A DNA stretch of 41,656 nt from Magnetococcales bacterium. GTDB taxonomy: Bacteria > Pseudomonadota > Magnetococcia > Magnetococcales > JADFYX01. Both the position numbers and the translations under genes were made by a program. Positions 8,337 to 17,700 of this stretch are shown here, in pieces. The DNA lies in contig JADFZS010000041.1 of assembly GCA_015232405.1 (NCBI GenBank), forward strand, positions 1-41,656, in the 5' to 3' direction. Numbering within the stretch: position 1 is the stretch's first letter; every line of letters begins with the position of its first letter. Under the pieces are notes generated by a model. That model saw only the letters and a program-made list of their open reading frames with translations. It was not told where the DNA came from and did not search any database.

Positions 8337-10271
8337 GTGATAGCAACAAATACCACTCATGAAGTCTCTGCTACTTCGGGCATTCTTGGTAAGAGGAAGG
8401 CTAAACCTACCCCACCAAGGCCCGGAAAAAGACTTTATTTTTTAGTTAGAAGCCATGCACCTGTCTGGCGTGTCTTCCGTACCTCTATTGTTCAGGGTGA
8501 AGGGGTTATTCTCATCACTGGTGAAGCTGGGGTCGGTAAGAGTCTTTTTTTAAACCGTTTAAAAGATGTGCTACCCGATAACCGGGATATGGTGCAAATT
8601 CTTGACCCCACTGTGGGAGCCAGTGAGTTTCTACAAATTCTCATGGCTGCGGTTAAACATGGCGGTAAAAGTGGTGGTGATTTACCACAATTGGACCCTA
8701 ACATTACCCATAAACAGCTCCTTGATGCTCTTGAAGAGAGAGTCGCCACTGGTCGGCGGCTTCTTGTCGCAATAGATCAAGCCCATATGTTGAGTGATGA
8801 AAATGCGGAACTTCTCTCACTTTTGATCCCTTTTTCTGCCAAAGGTATGAAACCGGTACAGGTTTTATTGGTTGGGCGACCAGAGTTATGGGGATGTCTT
8901 GAGAGCGAACCTTTTAAAATTATCCGTAAAGAGATTGTTGGTTCTGGTGATATAACACCTCTTACAAAGTCAGAAGTACTTGACTTTATACACTTTTATA
9001 TCAAAAAAAGCATAGGTCGCAATATACGTGTTTCTTGGTTTGCTTGGGTTGATATCTATTCTGCCACCCAGGGTAATCCATTTAGAATAGAGCAGATTTT
9101 AACCCGTACACTTGCCCTCATAAAACTAAAACCCCGGTGGATTATTACCCGTTCGCTGGTAAAGATTGCTCAACAAAATGAGCCGGAGTTACTTGGAAAC
9201 AATACTTTTTTTACTACAAAGCTATATGTATTTTCGGTTCTTGCCTTAGCAGTAGGTGTGGGTTATTTCAGTGGGCTATTTGATATCGAAGATAAATCAC
9301 CAACATTTGCCAGAATTGCAATTCCTTCTTCACCCCAGGGTTCAGATGGCGATGTTGAGGACGGGCAATTGGCTGAACCAAACACAGATATAGCTCTGTC
9401 AGATTCTGAAGATAGTGTTCAAGCAAGCAATCCACCTACTAAAACCATTATCTCTTTTAAGGATGTCCCTGACGAAAAAGAGGAGATTATTGACTCTTCA
9501 CCAATAAAAACTCGTCAGGTTATTCCTCCCAATGAAGAGAAAACAAAAAGAATTATTTGGGATCCTAAACCACGGGGAAGAGAGGTGATCTATTCTATAC
9601 CTGCCCCGTCTGATAAACAGCCGCAAAAGGTTTATCAACCAGCACCATCTGTAAGACAGCCGCAAAAGGTTTATCGACCTGCACCAACTGTAAGAAAGCC
9701 ACAAAAGGTGGTTCGTAGAGTTGAAAAAGCTATCAGCACGCCAAAGCCAAAAAGGGATATAAAGCAGATAACAAAAAGAGTTGTCTCCACTCCTGACATA
9801 CCTCCGAGAAAAAAAGGCTATTTTATTACGTTAAGAAGTGTCAAACCTCGTCAAGTTCGTAAAGCCATGCCTAATACCTCTCCTCTTATGGTTGGTTCAA
9901 AGGAGGATAGAGTTTTTGGTGAGGTGGTGGCTAAATTTCAAAAAGAGGGGCCAGAAGATGCTCTCTCCTCAATTGGTCTTTTTGAAAACAGCCCTCTACC
10001 TTTAACCACCGAAGAGACATTAAAATCGGCTGGTAAAATTTTTGTGGTACAGATTGGCTCTTTTTTGGTACGAGATAATGCCGAAAAACTAATGCTAACT
10101 CTCTCTTCTCGTGGCATGGAACCCTATGTACACCTATTCAAAAAGGGTGAAGAAAGCTGGTTCTCAGTACGCCTGAACTATCGGGATCAAAAATCTGCAG
10201 TGCAGATGGCAGACACCATAAGCAAACAGATGGAGATGCCAGCCCGAGTTATTGAGCTGTTTTACAAGTAA
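8337..10271 (+). CDS. ExeA/GspA-like ATPase with C-terminal SPOR domain
   Basis: The 644-residue protein has a cytoplasmic AAA ATPase of the ExeA/GspA type, a single membrane segment (about 294-315), a long Pro/Lys/Arg-rich linker and a C-terminal SPOR domain (about 565-644, beginning KIFVVQIGSF). Walker A is GEAGVGKS (62-69), Walker B LLVAID (142-147). ExeA works with ExeB to let the type II secretin assemble through peptidoglycan; SPOR domains bind denuded glycan strands. Related ATPases also occur in exosortase/polysaccharide loci, which suits the sugar-nucleotide genes upstream. The frame opens with GTG at 8337 without a clear Shine-Dalgarno; an ATG at 8330 is out of frame and stops after ten codons. 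The linker contains a 39-base repeat. The exact role is unproven. Confidence 0.85.
   Translation: MIATNTTHEVSATSGILGKRKAKPTPPRPGKRLYFLVRSHAPVWRVFRTSIVQGEGVILITGEAGVGKSLFLNRLKDVLPDNRDMVQILDPTVGASEFLQILMAAVKHGGKSGGDLPQLDPNITHKQLLDALEERVATGRRLLVAIDQAHMLSDENAELLSLLIPFSAKGMKPVQVLLVGRPELWGCLESEPFKIIRKEIVGSGDITPLTKSEVLDFIHFYIKKSIGRNIRVSWFAWVDIYSATQGNPFRIEQILTRTLALIKLKPRWIITRSLVKIAQQNEPELLGNNTFFTTKLYVFSVLALAVGVGYFSGLFDIEDKSPTFARIAIPSSPQGSDGDVEDGQLAEPNTDIALSDSEDSVQASNPPTKTIISFKDVPDEKEEIIDSSPIKTRQVIPPNEEKTKRIIWDPKPRGREVIYSIPAPSDKQPQKVYQPAPSVRQPQKVYRPAPTVRKPQKVVRRVEKAISTPKPKRDIKQITKRVVSTPDIPPRKKGYFITLRSVKPRQVRKAMPNTSPLMVGSKEDRVFGEVVAKFQKEGPEDALSSIGLFENSPLPLTTEETLKSAGKIFVVQIGSFLVRDNAEKLMLTLSSRGMEPYVHLFKKGEESWFSVRLNYRDQKSAVQMADTISKQMEMPARVIELFYK
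9615..9719 (+). repeat. 39-base tandem repeat in the linker of the ExeA-like gene
   Basis: Two full copies (9615-9653 and 9654-9692) and a partial third (9693-9719) encode a 13-residue unit: KQPQKVYQPAPSV, RQPQKVYRPAPTV and RKPQKVVRR. The unit lies in the periplasmic linker between membrane segment and SPOR domain. It probably acts as an extended, basic, Pro-rich spacer, and copy number may vary between strains. Confidence 0.85.
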
Positions 10272-10291
10272 TCTCTCAATTATATTTCTAT

Positions 10292-11812
10292 TTACTTCTT
10301 AACAATTGGGGTTATGTGGGCAATAACATCGCTTAACGGAATATCTTTACCCTTTGTCTGGGGCAGCAGACCCATACGAGAATTGAATGTTTTTATGGCT
10401 TTGATGGTTCTAGGGCCGATGTAGCCATCAATTGGTCCTGGATTTATTTGTAGGGCTGTCAATCTAGTTTGAATCAGTCTGACCTGTTCTTTTAATTCTG
10501 TTGGTGCTTTAAAACCGGGTTGGATTTTTTGGGTCATCTCTGCAATCAACTCCCGGTGATATTTTAGGGTTTTGGTTGCCAATGGCGAACCTGATCCTGC
10601 AATTACAACCAACATCTCAACTGCTTGGCGGTTGGCCTCTTCAGCCATAAAGACATTACCTTTAGAATGTAATGAATGGGCTAAACCATTTAGGGTCTTG
10701 GCCAACAGGGTAGAAGATGGTGAGTTTTGTTGTAGGATAGCCAGTGCACGATTATAGAGAGATATAGCCTGTTCTGGTTTATTATCATTACGATAATTAT
10801 CTGCTATGGTATATATAATTTGTGCAATTTCAGGATGGTCTGGCTCTATCCTGTGCTTGTTTTCCAATATCAAAAGTGAACGATGCAGCAGAGGCTGAGC
10901 TTGTGGTGGATTGTTTAAAAGCTGATAGTTTTTAGCAGTTTTAACCAGTATATCCACTAAATCAGGGTGGCTGATACCCTTGATATTTTCAGAAATTGCT
11001 AGAGCACTTTTGAGATATTCTATGGCCTCTTCATATTTTTTCTCTTTTTGACTGGATTCCGCTAAAGATAGAAGTAACTTTATTCTAGCCAGATGAAACG
11101 GCCCTCTACTGTTCATGTAGAGTTCTAAAGCTCTATTTTGCAGCTCTACTTCACGGCTCTTTGGCGAGTCTAGTTGTTGAATGTCGGCCTCTTTATCATA
11201 AATAACTGCCATAGCAGTGGAAGATTTGGGAATCGCTTGGTTTAGCTGTTTTATTATTTGCTGTTTTAAATGTAGGGCATTTTTTGTACGTCCGGTTTGC
11301 TCGTCTATTATGGCGAGTTTTTTTAAAATGTTTATGGTTAAAATGTGGTTTTTGCCATAACTTTTTTCTATTATCTTTAAAGCTCGTTCCAAAGTACGTT
11401 GGGCAAGGTTATACTTCAGTTGTTTTTGCCATATACTAGCCAATTGTTGGAGGCTGCTGGCTAGCAATGGGCTATCTTTACCAAAATTTTTCTCTTGCAG
11501 AGTTAATGAGTGGGTGACAAAGGACTCCTCTTTTTTAATATTTCCCTCTTTATGATGAAAATTGGCAAGTCTGTTCAAGCCCCATGTCAACTTTAAATTA
11601 TTGTGTGGTAGTTTGTTACCACCTTTAATAATTTCATCAAACAATTTTTCGCTGTTTATATATTGAGCAGGGGTGGTGGAGTTCCAGATAGAGTCGATAA
11701 ATGGTTGCCAAGCTGGGTTGGGAGTGTCACCTCTGAGGGGAGCTATTGGCACTATTAACAGCAAAAACAGTAATATTGCGGAAAATGTCTGTTTTGTAGA
11801 GCGGGTTAACAA
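10292..11812 (-). CDS. Secreted TPR protein with C-terminal peptidoglycan-binding domain
   Basis: The 506-residue protein starts with a signal peptide (about residues 1-29, hydrophobic core AILLFLLLIVPIAPL). Most of the rest is tetratricopeptide repeats of the kinesin-light-chain style with 42-residue spacing, for example the LASSLQQLASIWQKQLKY and DLVDILVKTAKNYQLLN segments. The last 65 or so residues form a PG_binding_1 domain: IQTRLTALQINPGPIDGYIG, then PRTIKAIKTFNSRMGL. It is therefore likely a periplasmic scaffold attached to the cell wall. It converges on the SPOR-tailed ATPase with only 20 bases between stops. The specific partner is unknown; no family gene name applies. Confidence 0.82.
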   Translation of the reverse strand: MLTRSTKQTFSAILLFLLLIVPIAPLRGDTPNPAWQPFIDSIWNSTTPAQYINSEKLFDEIIKGGNKLPHNNLKLTWGLNRLANFHHKEGNIKKEESFVTHSLTLQEKNFGKDSPLLASSLQQLASIWQKQLKYNLAQRTLERALKIIEKSYGKNHILTINILKKLAIIDEQTGRTKNALHLKQQIIKQLNQAIPKSSTAMAVIYDKEADIQQLDSPKSREVELQNRALELYMNSRGPFHLARIKLLLSLAESSQKEKKYEEAIEYLKSALAISENIKGISHPDLVDILVKTAKNYQLLNNPPQAQPLLHRSLLILENKHRIEPDHPEIAQIIYTIADNYRNDNKPEQAISLYNRALAILQQNSPSSTLLAKTLNGLAHSLHSKGNVFMAEEANRQAVEMLVVIAGSGSPLATKTLKYHRELIAEMTQKIQPGFKAPTELKEQVRLIQTRLTALQINPGPIDGYIGPRTIKAIKTFNSRMGLLPQTKGKDIPLSDVIAHITPIVKK

Positions 11813-12060
11813 AAAAATATCCTTAATTCGGCTCTGAAATAAGATTGAACTTATGCTTAGTAATTATCTAATTAAATATAACAAAATAGCCCGACTATTT
11901 AATAGGAGCTATCTTAATTATTTTGCATGTTAGTTACATGGTTTACATGTTTTCATTAATTAATATTGGCTTTAGCAAACAACCTGCACTTGATAGGTTT
12001 AAGTGTAGCAAAAAATTGATTGGAAAGATTTAAGAAAACAGAGCAAGGTGATAAAAAACT
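11813..12060. promoter_or_regulatory. Divergent intergenic region with imperfect inverted repeat
   Basis: These 248 AT-rich bases separate the TPR gene (leftward) from the AddB-like gene (rightward), so promoters for both should lie here. One notable element is at 11886-11912: outer arms ATAGC and GCTAT flank inner arms CTATT and AATAG around a central T, an operator-like dyad. I see no RNA gene or further open frame. No promoter can be assigned with confidence. Confidence 0.4.
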
Positions 12061-14778
12061 ATGCAGATAAAAGAGTTGGATTTGCATCTAGATGATGGTT
12101 GGGTGGTTATTACAGTTAACCGACGACTGGCTAGATATCTTGGTAGGGTTTATGAGGAGCAACAACGCCAAAAAGGCAAAATTATATGGCCATCTCCTGA
12201 TATACTACCACTATCGGCATGGTTGGAACGTAGCTGGAAATATCTTTTGGATGCGGCAATACCAGACAAAACAGTTCTCACAACCAGGCAAGAAGAGATA
12301 ATCTGGGAACAGGTGGTGGCTAAATCCAATATTCACGGTTCACTTTTGTGGACCGATAGTGCTGCCCATGGAGCACAAAAGGCTTGGACCCTTCTCTCAT
12401 CTTGGTCTGTTGACTTACAAGAGTCCGATACTGTTGGTAATGAAGATGCCATGGCCTTTAGGGAGTGGAGTAAAAGTTTTAGTGATAAATGCCATGATAA
12501 TAAATGGTTGCCAAAGGTGGGAATGATCGGTTTTATTGCCGATAACCTAGCAAAAATTCCCCTGCCTAAAGGTATGGTTCTTGCTGGATTTGATGAGATT
12601 CCAGCAAAGCAAAAAAAGCTACTGGGCAACCTTCAAAATATGGGAGTTCCTGTTGTCCCCTGGCAACCAGAGGAGTCTGCATCTAATGCGGTATCTATCT
12701 CTTTTCCTGATAAAAAATCAGAGATTACCGCCGCAGCTCACTGGGCAAGAGATATTATAGAGAATCAAATAAAAGATGGGGCTGGTTCCGCACCAGACAA
12801 AGAGATAAGCATTGGTATTATCGTCCCAGAGTTGCAAAAATCAAGAGGGCAGATACTATCTGCATTTTCTGCAACTTTCTATCCTGGACAACCCCAGCAG
12901 TCACCATTTCCTGAGCAATCAATATTTAACCTCTCATTGGGCGCGCCTCTATCTGAAATTCCAATTATTAGGGATGGTCTAAAGTTGTTGGAGTTGGCAA
13001 ACGGTAAAAACAATTGGCAGGAGTGGGGGGTGATATTAAATTCACCATTTCTTGGCGGTGGGGAGTCTGAATGGAGCCAACGTGGTCTGTTGGATGCCAA
13101 TATCAGAAACAGGGGGTATGTTGATTTAACCATTGGCGATTTAATTAGAGAGGGAGCAGGCAGTTGTCCTGTATTGCATCTAAAACTATCTGCTTTACAA
13201 GAGTTTTTGGCTGGTGAGGAGTTTCAAGATAATTTTACCCAGACCCCTGGTAAGTGGGCTAACTGTTTTGACCAACTTCTTAAGGTAGTTGGTTGGCCGG
13301 GGGAAAAAAAAATAGACAGCCAAGAGTTCCAGGTGGTTGAATCTTGGGGAAAGGTGCTTGGTGAGTTAGCCGGATTAGAGAGGGTGCTGCCGGACATTAC
13401 TCTCAACAGTGCATTAAGTGAACTCAAACAGCTGGTTGCAGCAACCATATTTCAACCTGTCGAAAATGAAGCAATAATACAAATTCTTGGGGTTTTGGAG
13501 GCAGAAGGGGAGAGTTTTGACCATCTTTGGGTATTGGGGTTGTCGGATAATGTCTGGCCTAAAATACCTGAACCAACTCCATTTATTCCCATTGCTTTGC
13601 AAAAAAAACATAATCTACCTCGCTCATCCTCTCGCCGTGAATTGAGCTATGCAAAAAGGCTTACTAAACGTATTCTAGCTTCCTCTAATAACATTATCGT
13701 AAGTTATAGCAGGTGGGAAGGTGAAATACAACTACACAAAAGCCCCCTTATAGAGTCGGTTAAAGATGTTGAATTAAAAGATATTTTATCCACAAGCTAT
13801 CCTGATATTGGCAATATTATCATGGCTAATGCTGGAATGGTTGCAAGAGAGGAGTATTCACTGCCACCTCTGCCAGATAGCTCCACTTTAACGGGGGGAA
13901 CGGGGGTAATTAAAAGTCAAGCGTTATGTCCTTTTTCTGCATTTGCCAAATATCGTTTGCAAGCAGAGTCTCTTGCAGAACCTACCACCGGGTTTGCTCC
14001 ATGGCAAAGGGGTGAGATAACCCATGCCTCACTTGCTCTGTTTTGGCAACATGTTGGTGACTCACAAACTTTGTGGGGTATGGGCTTTGCTGAGAGAGAG
14101 TCACTGGTGCAAAGGGTGGCATATAAGGCGGTTAACCTAGAGGCGATAAAAAGCGGTAACTCCTTTGCAAAAGAGTATCTTGCTTTGGAGGTGCAGAGAC
14201 AAAAAAGGTTGCTTTTAACCTGGTTAGGGGTAGAGAGCAGCCGTGACACTCAATTTACGGTGGTAGAACATGAAGCCAAAAGTACCATCGAGGTAGCTGG
14301 GGTTAAAATCAACTTTCGTATAGATAGGTTAGACAAGCTTGAAAGTGGTGAGTTTGTGGTGGTGGACTATAAAACAGGAAGTGCAAGTGTTGCTAACTGG
14401 TTTTCTGATCGCCCCCAAGAACCACAAATGCTTTTATATGCTTTGGCAAACCAAAATAATCTTGCTGCATTGGTGTATGGGCAGATTACAGCCAGTCAAC
14501 AGCGATATTTAGGGCTAGCCCATTCCCAGGGTATAATTCCGGCAATTGATCTTTTAGAGAGTGGAAAATACTCTCCAGATCATCTTGATTGGCAGACTCT
14601 ATTGGACCATTGGTCCACTGTTGTCGACCACTTGGCACAGCAGTATAAGCAGGGGGTGGTTTGGGTGGACCCATTGCCAAATGCTTGTGACTGGTGCGAC
14701 TTTCCACTTTTGTGCCGTATTTCAGAGCAACAAAGTGGAGCTATAAAAGATGATGATGGTGGGGAGGTGCTGTCATGA
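12061..14778 (+). CDS. AddB-like PD-(D/E)XK nuclease family DNA repair protein
   Basis: The 905-residue protein resembles the roughly 900-residue 'probable DNA repair protein' relatives of AddB, partner of an AddA helicase-nuclease in double-strand break processing. The N-terminal part is an inactivated helicase-like region without a Walker A motif. The C-terminal part has a PD-(D/E)XK nuclease core with D755, D769 and K771 (FRIDRLDKL, then VVDYKTG). Four cysteines, C623 and C876, C879, C885 (CDWCDFPLLC), are placed as in the AddB iron-sulfur staple. Its TGA overlaps the start of the AddA-like gene (ATGA), so the two are translationally coupled. The assignment to AddB rather than RecC rests on the nuclease and cysteine motifs. 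Confidence 0.85.
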   Translation: MQIKELDLHLDDGWVVITVNRRLARYLGRVYEEQQRQKGKIIWPSPDILPLSAWLERSWKYLLDAAIPDKTVLTTRQEEIIWEQVVAKSNIHGSLLWTDSAAHGAQKAWTLLSSWSVDLQESDTVGNEDAMAFREWSKSFSDKCHDNKWLPKVGMIGFIADNLAKIPLPKGMVLAGFDEIPAKQKKLLGNLQNMGVPVVPWQPEESASNAVSISFPDKKSEITAAAHWARDIIENQIKDGAGSAPDKEISIGIIVPELQKSRGQILSAFSATFYPGQPQQSPFPEQSIFNLSLGAPLSEIPIIRDGLKLLELANGKNNWQEWGVILNSPFLGGGESEWSQRGLLDANIRNRGYVDLTIGDLIREGAGSCPVLHLKLSALQEFLAGEEFQDNFTQTPGKWANCFDQLLKVVGWPGEKKIDSQEFQVVESWGKVLGELAGLERVLPDITLNSALSELKQLVAATIFQPVENEAIIQILGVLEAEGESFDHLWVLGLSDNVWPKIPEPTPFIPIALQKKHNLPRSSSRRELSYAKRLTKRILASSNNIIVSYSRWEGEIQLHKSPLIESVKDVELKDILSTSYPDIGNIIMANAGMVAREEYSLPPLPDSSTLTGGTGVIKSQALCPFSAFAKYRLQAESLAEPTTGFAPWQRGEITHASLALFWQHVGDSQTLWGMGFAERESLVQRVAYKAVNLEAIKSGNSFAKEYLALEVQRQKRLLLTWLGVESSRDTQFTVVEHEAKSTIEVAGVKINFRIDRLDKLESGEFVVVDYKTGSASVANWFSDRPQEPQMLLYALANQNNLAALVYGQITASQQRYLGLAHSQGIIPAIDLLESGKYSPDHLDWQTLLDHWSTVVDHLAQQYKQGVVWVDPLPNACDWCDFPLLCRISEQQSGAIKDDDGGEVLS

Positions 14779-17700
14779 GTGGACAACTTGCAGATGGTAA
14801 AGCCCGTAGCCAGGCTTTGGACCCGGCAAAATCATTTATTGTTCAAGCTCCTGCTGGGTCCGGTAAAACAGGTTTGTTAACATTGCGTTTTTTAACTCTG
14901 TTGGCATTAGTTGAAGAACCAGAAGAGGTGGTGGCTATCACCTTTACCAAAAAAGCCGCTGCTGAAATGAAAACCCGTATTTTGGAGGCACTAACCATGG
15001 GGGCCGAGTCTGCCCCAACTGATGAATTTCAAAAACAGATATGGGATTTAGCTGTTATTGTGGTTAAAAGGGACCGAGAGTTGGCTTGGGGATTACAAGA
15101 TACCCCGTCTCGATTACGGGTTTTTACCATTGACTCTCTATGTAGTTCCATCTCACGGCAGATGCCAATACTCTCCCGATTGGGTGGAGAGCCAAAAATA
15201 GTGGACAAAACAGCTCCGTTATTTAGAGAAGCGGCCCAGCGTACCTTAAGTCATCTTGAAACAGATGGTGAGCTTGGCGCTGCGGTAGAGTATTTGTTGG
15301 ACCATCTTGACAATAACATGGCAAGGGTTGAAACCCTTTTGGCTGCTATGTTGGAAAACCGGGAGCAGTGGTTGCGCCATGTTAGTGGGCACGGTGGTGA
15401 AGAGATACGAAAACTACTAGAGCAAAGTCTACAAGACATTGTAAAAGCAGAGATAAAACGGCTATATGAGTTGATGCCTGATTCTCTACTTCCAGATATG
15501 ATCCAGTTGGCCCAACATGCAGGTAAATATCTCAATGCAACAGGGTCATCATCTTCTCCATTAGCTGATTGGGCTTTTCGTGAGCATCTACCAAAAGATG
15601 AGATGGCAGCTCTTCCTGCCTTAACAGGTTTGGCCCAAATGCTGTTGACTGCCACCGGGACATGGCGGAAAAGTTTTAATGCTAAAATAGGTTTTCCCGC
15701 CCAGAGCCATGTCAAGAACAGCCAAGAGAAGGCAGTTTTAAAAAAGCATAAAGCCAACGCAACTGACCTGATTAAAGAGCTGTCCTACCATGATGATTTT
15801 CGTCAGGCTCTACACAAAACCCTTGCTCTTCCCCCTATTCAATACACAAAAGGTCAGTGGGAAATACTCTTGGCCCTGTTAAAGCTGTTGCCAGTTTGTG
15901 CTGCCCATTTAAAATTGCTTTTTGCCGAAAAAAGAGTTGTGGACTACTCAGAGGTTTCGCAAAGTGCACTGTATGCTTTGGGTGATAGTGAAAACCCTAC
16001 AGATTTAGCCTTGAAATTGGACTATCAAATATCTCACTTGCTAGTTGATGAGTTTCAAGACACCTCACGTGGTCAGTATGATCTGATAAAAAGATTGATA
16101 GCAGGTTGGAGTCAAAATGGTGGTAATACCCTGTTTTTGGTGGGAGATCCAATGCAGTCGATATACCGCTTTCGTGAGGCGGAAGTGGGGCTTTTCTTAC
16201 AGGCCAGAAGGTTTGGAATCCATCCTATGAAGCTTATTCCACTCACATTGACGGTAAATTTTCGCTCCAAGGGGGGGATCGTCAACTGGGTAAACAATGC
16301 TATGGGAGATATATTTCCAGCTTACGAGCAGATATCTGTAGGTGCGGTTCCCTTTAATGATTCAATTCCCTTCCATGGGTTGGGAAATGAACAGGCGGTT
16401 GAAATCCACCCAATGGCTCCCAAAGATAGATATGCAGAGGCTGTGAGAGTGGCAGAAATCACTGCAAAAGCACGCAAAGAAGGTTTAAGTGTTGCGGTTT
16501 TGGTCCGTTCTCGTAGCCATCTAGCACAAATTCTTCCTGTTTTTGATGGTTTGGGGCTGCGCTACCAAGCGGTTGATGTGCATCCACTAGCAGAACTACC
16601 TATGATCCAAGATCTTTTGGCCCTATCTAGAGCACTGGCTCATCCTGCCGATAGGGTTGCCTGGCTGGCTATTTTGCGTGCTCCATGGTGTGGACTCGCT
16701 TTGGCTGATCTTTATCGGTTGGTGGCTGACGATAACAGTAGGCAGAGTACAGTTTGGCAGAGAGTTTTAGCCGATGATGTGGTGCAGAGTTTGTCTGAAG
16801 ATGGGCAAAAAAGGGTGTTGAGGTTTAGGTCGGTAATGGCAACTACCTTAGAGAGCCGGGGTCGGGGAGATCATTTTGTTGGTGTTGGTGGATGGCGACG
16901 TTGGATTGAAGGTTGTTGGCAAGCATTGGGTGGTCCAGCTACATTAAGTGGAGCTGGGCAACTGGTTGATGCAGGAACTTATTTTGATCTTATTGAATCT
17001 ACTGAACAGGAGGGGGGTGGTTTTAACCTCCCATTGTTGAACGAAAAAGTAGCGGAACTATACGGAGCCGCAGACCCACAGGCAGATTCCGATTTATCGG
17101 TAATGACCCTTCATAAAGCCAAGGGGTTAGAGTTTGATGTGGTGATTCTGCCGGGGTTGGATCGACGTACCAGAGTTGAAGGTCGAACTCTATTAACATG
17201 GCTTGATAGCTCATTGGATGATAGTAGCGATACCATACCTCTACTTGCTCCAATAGGTCGTAGTGACCAGGAGGCTGAAGATTCTATCCAGAGCTATATC
17301 AGGGGTATTGAAAAACAGAAAAACAGTTATGAAACAACACGTTTATTATATGTAGCTGTGACGAGAGCCAAAGAGCAGCTCCATCTATTGGCTGGCACAG
17401 TTGAGGATGAGAAAAAGCCACCTTTCAACTCTTTTTTAGCAACATTATGGCCGGTATTGAGTGAGCCATTTACTAAAAATATTGAACAAGTAGAAGAGGA
17501 AAGACCGGGTGGGGGTGAGTTTGTTTCATCACCGTACAGAGCTTTAAGGGCAGATTGGCAGCTGCCAGAACTTCCCGTTTCTGTGGCAAAAAAAGCAGCA
17601 AACAGAGCTGTTGATGATACCCAGGAGGAGCCTGTATTGTTTGATTGGGCTGGTGATACTGCCCGTTTACTGGGTTTGGTGGTTCATCGTTATTTAAGTC

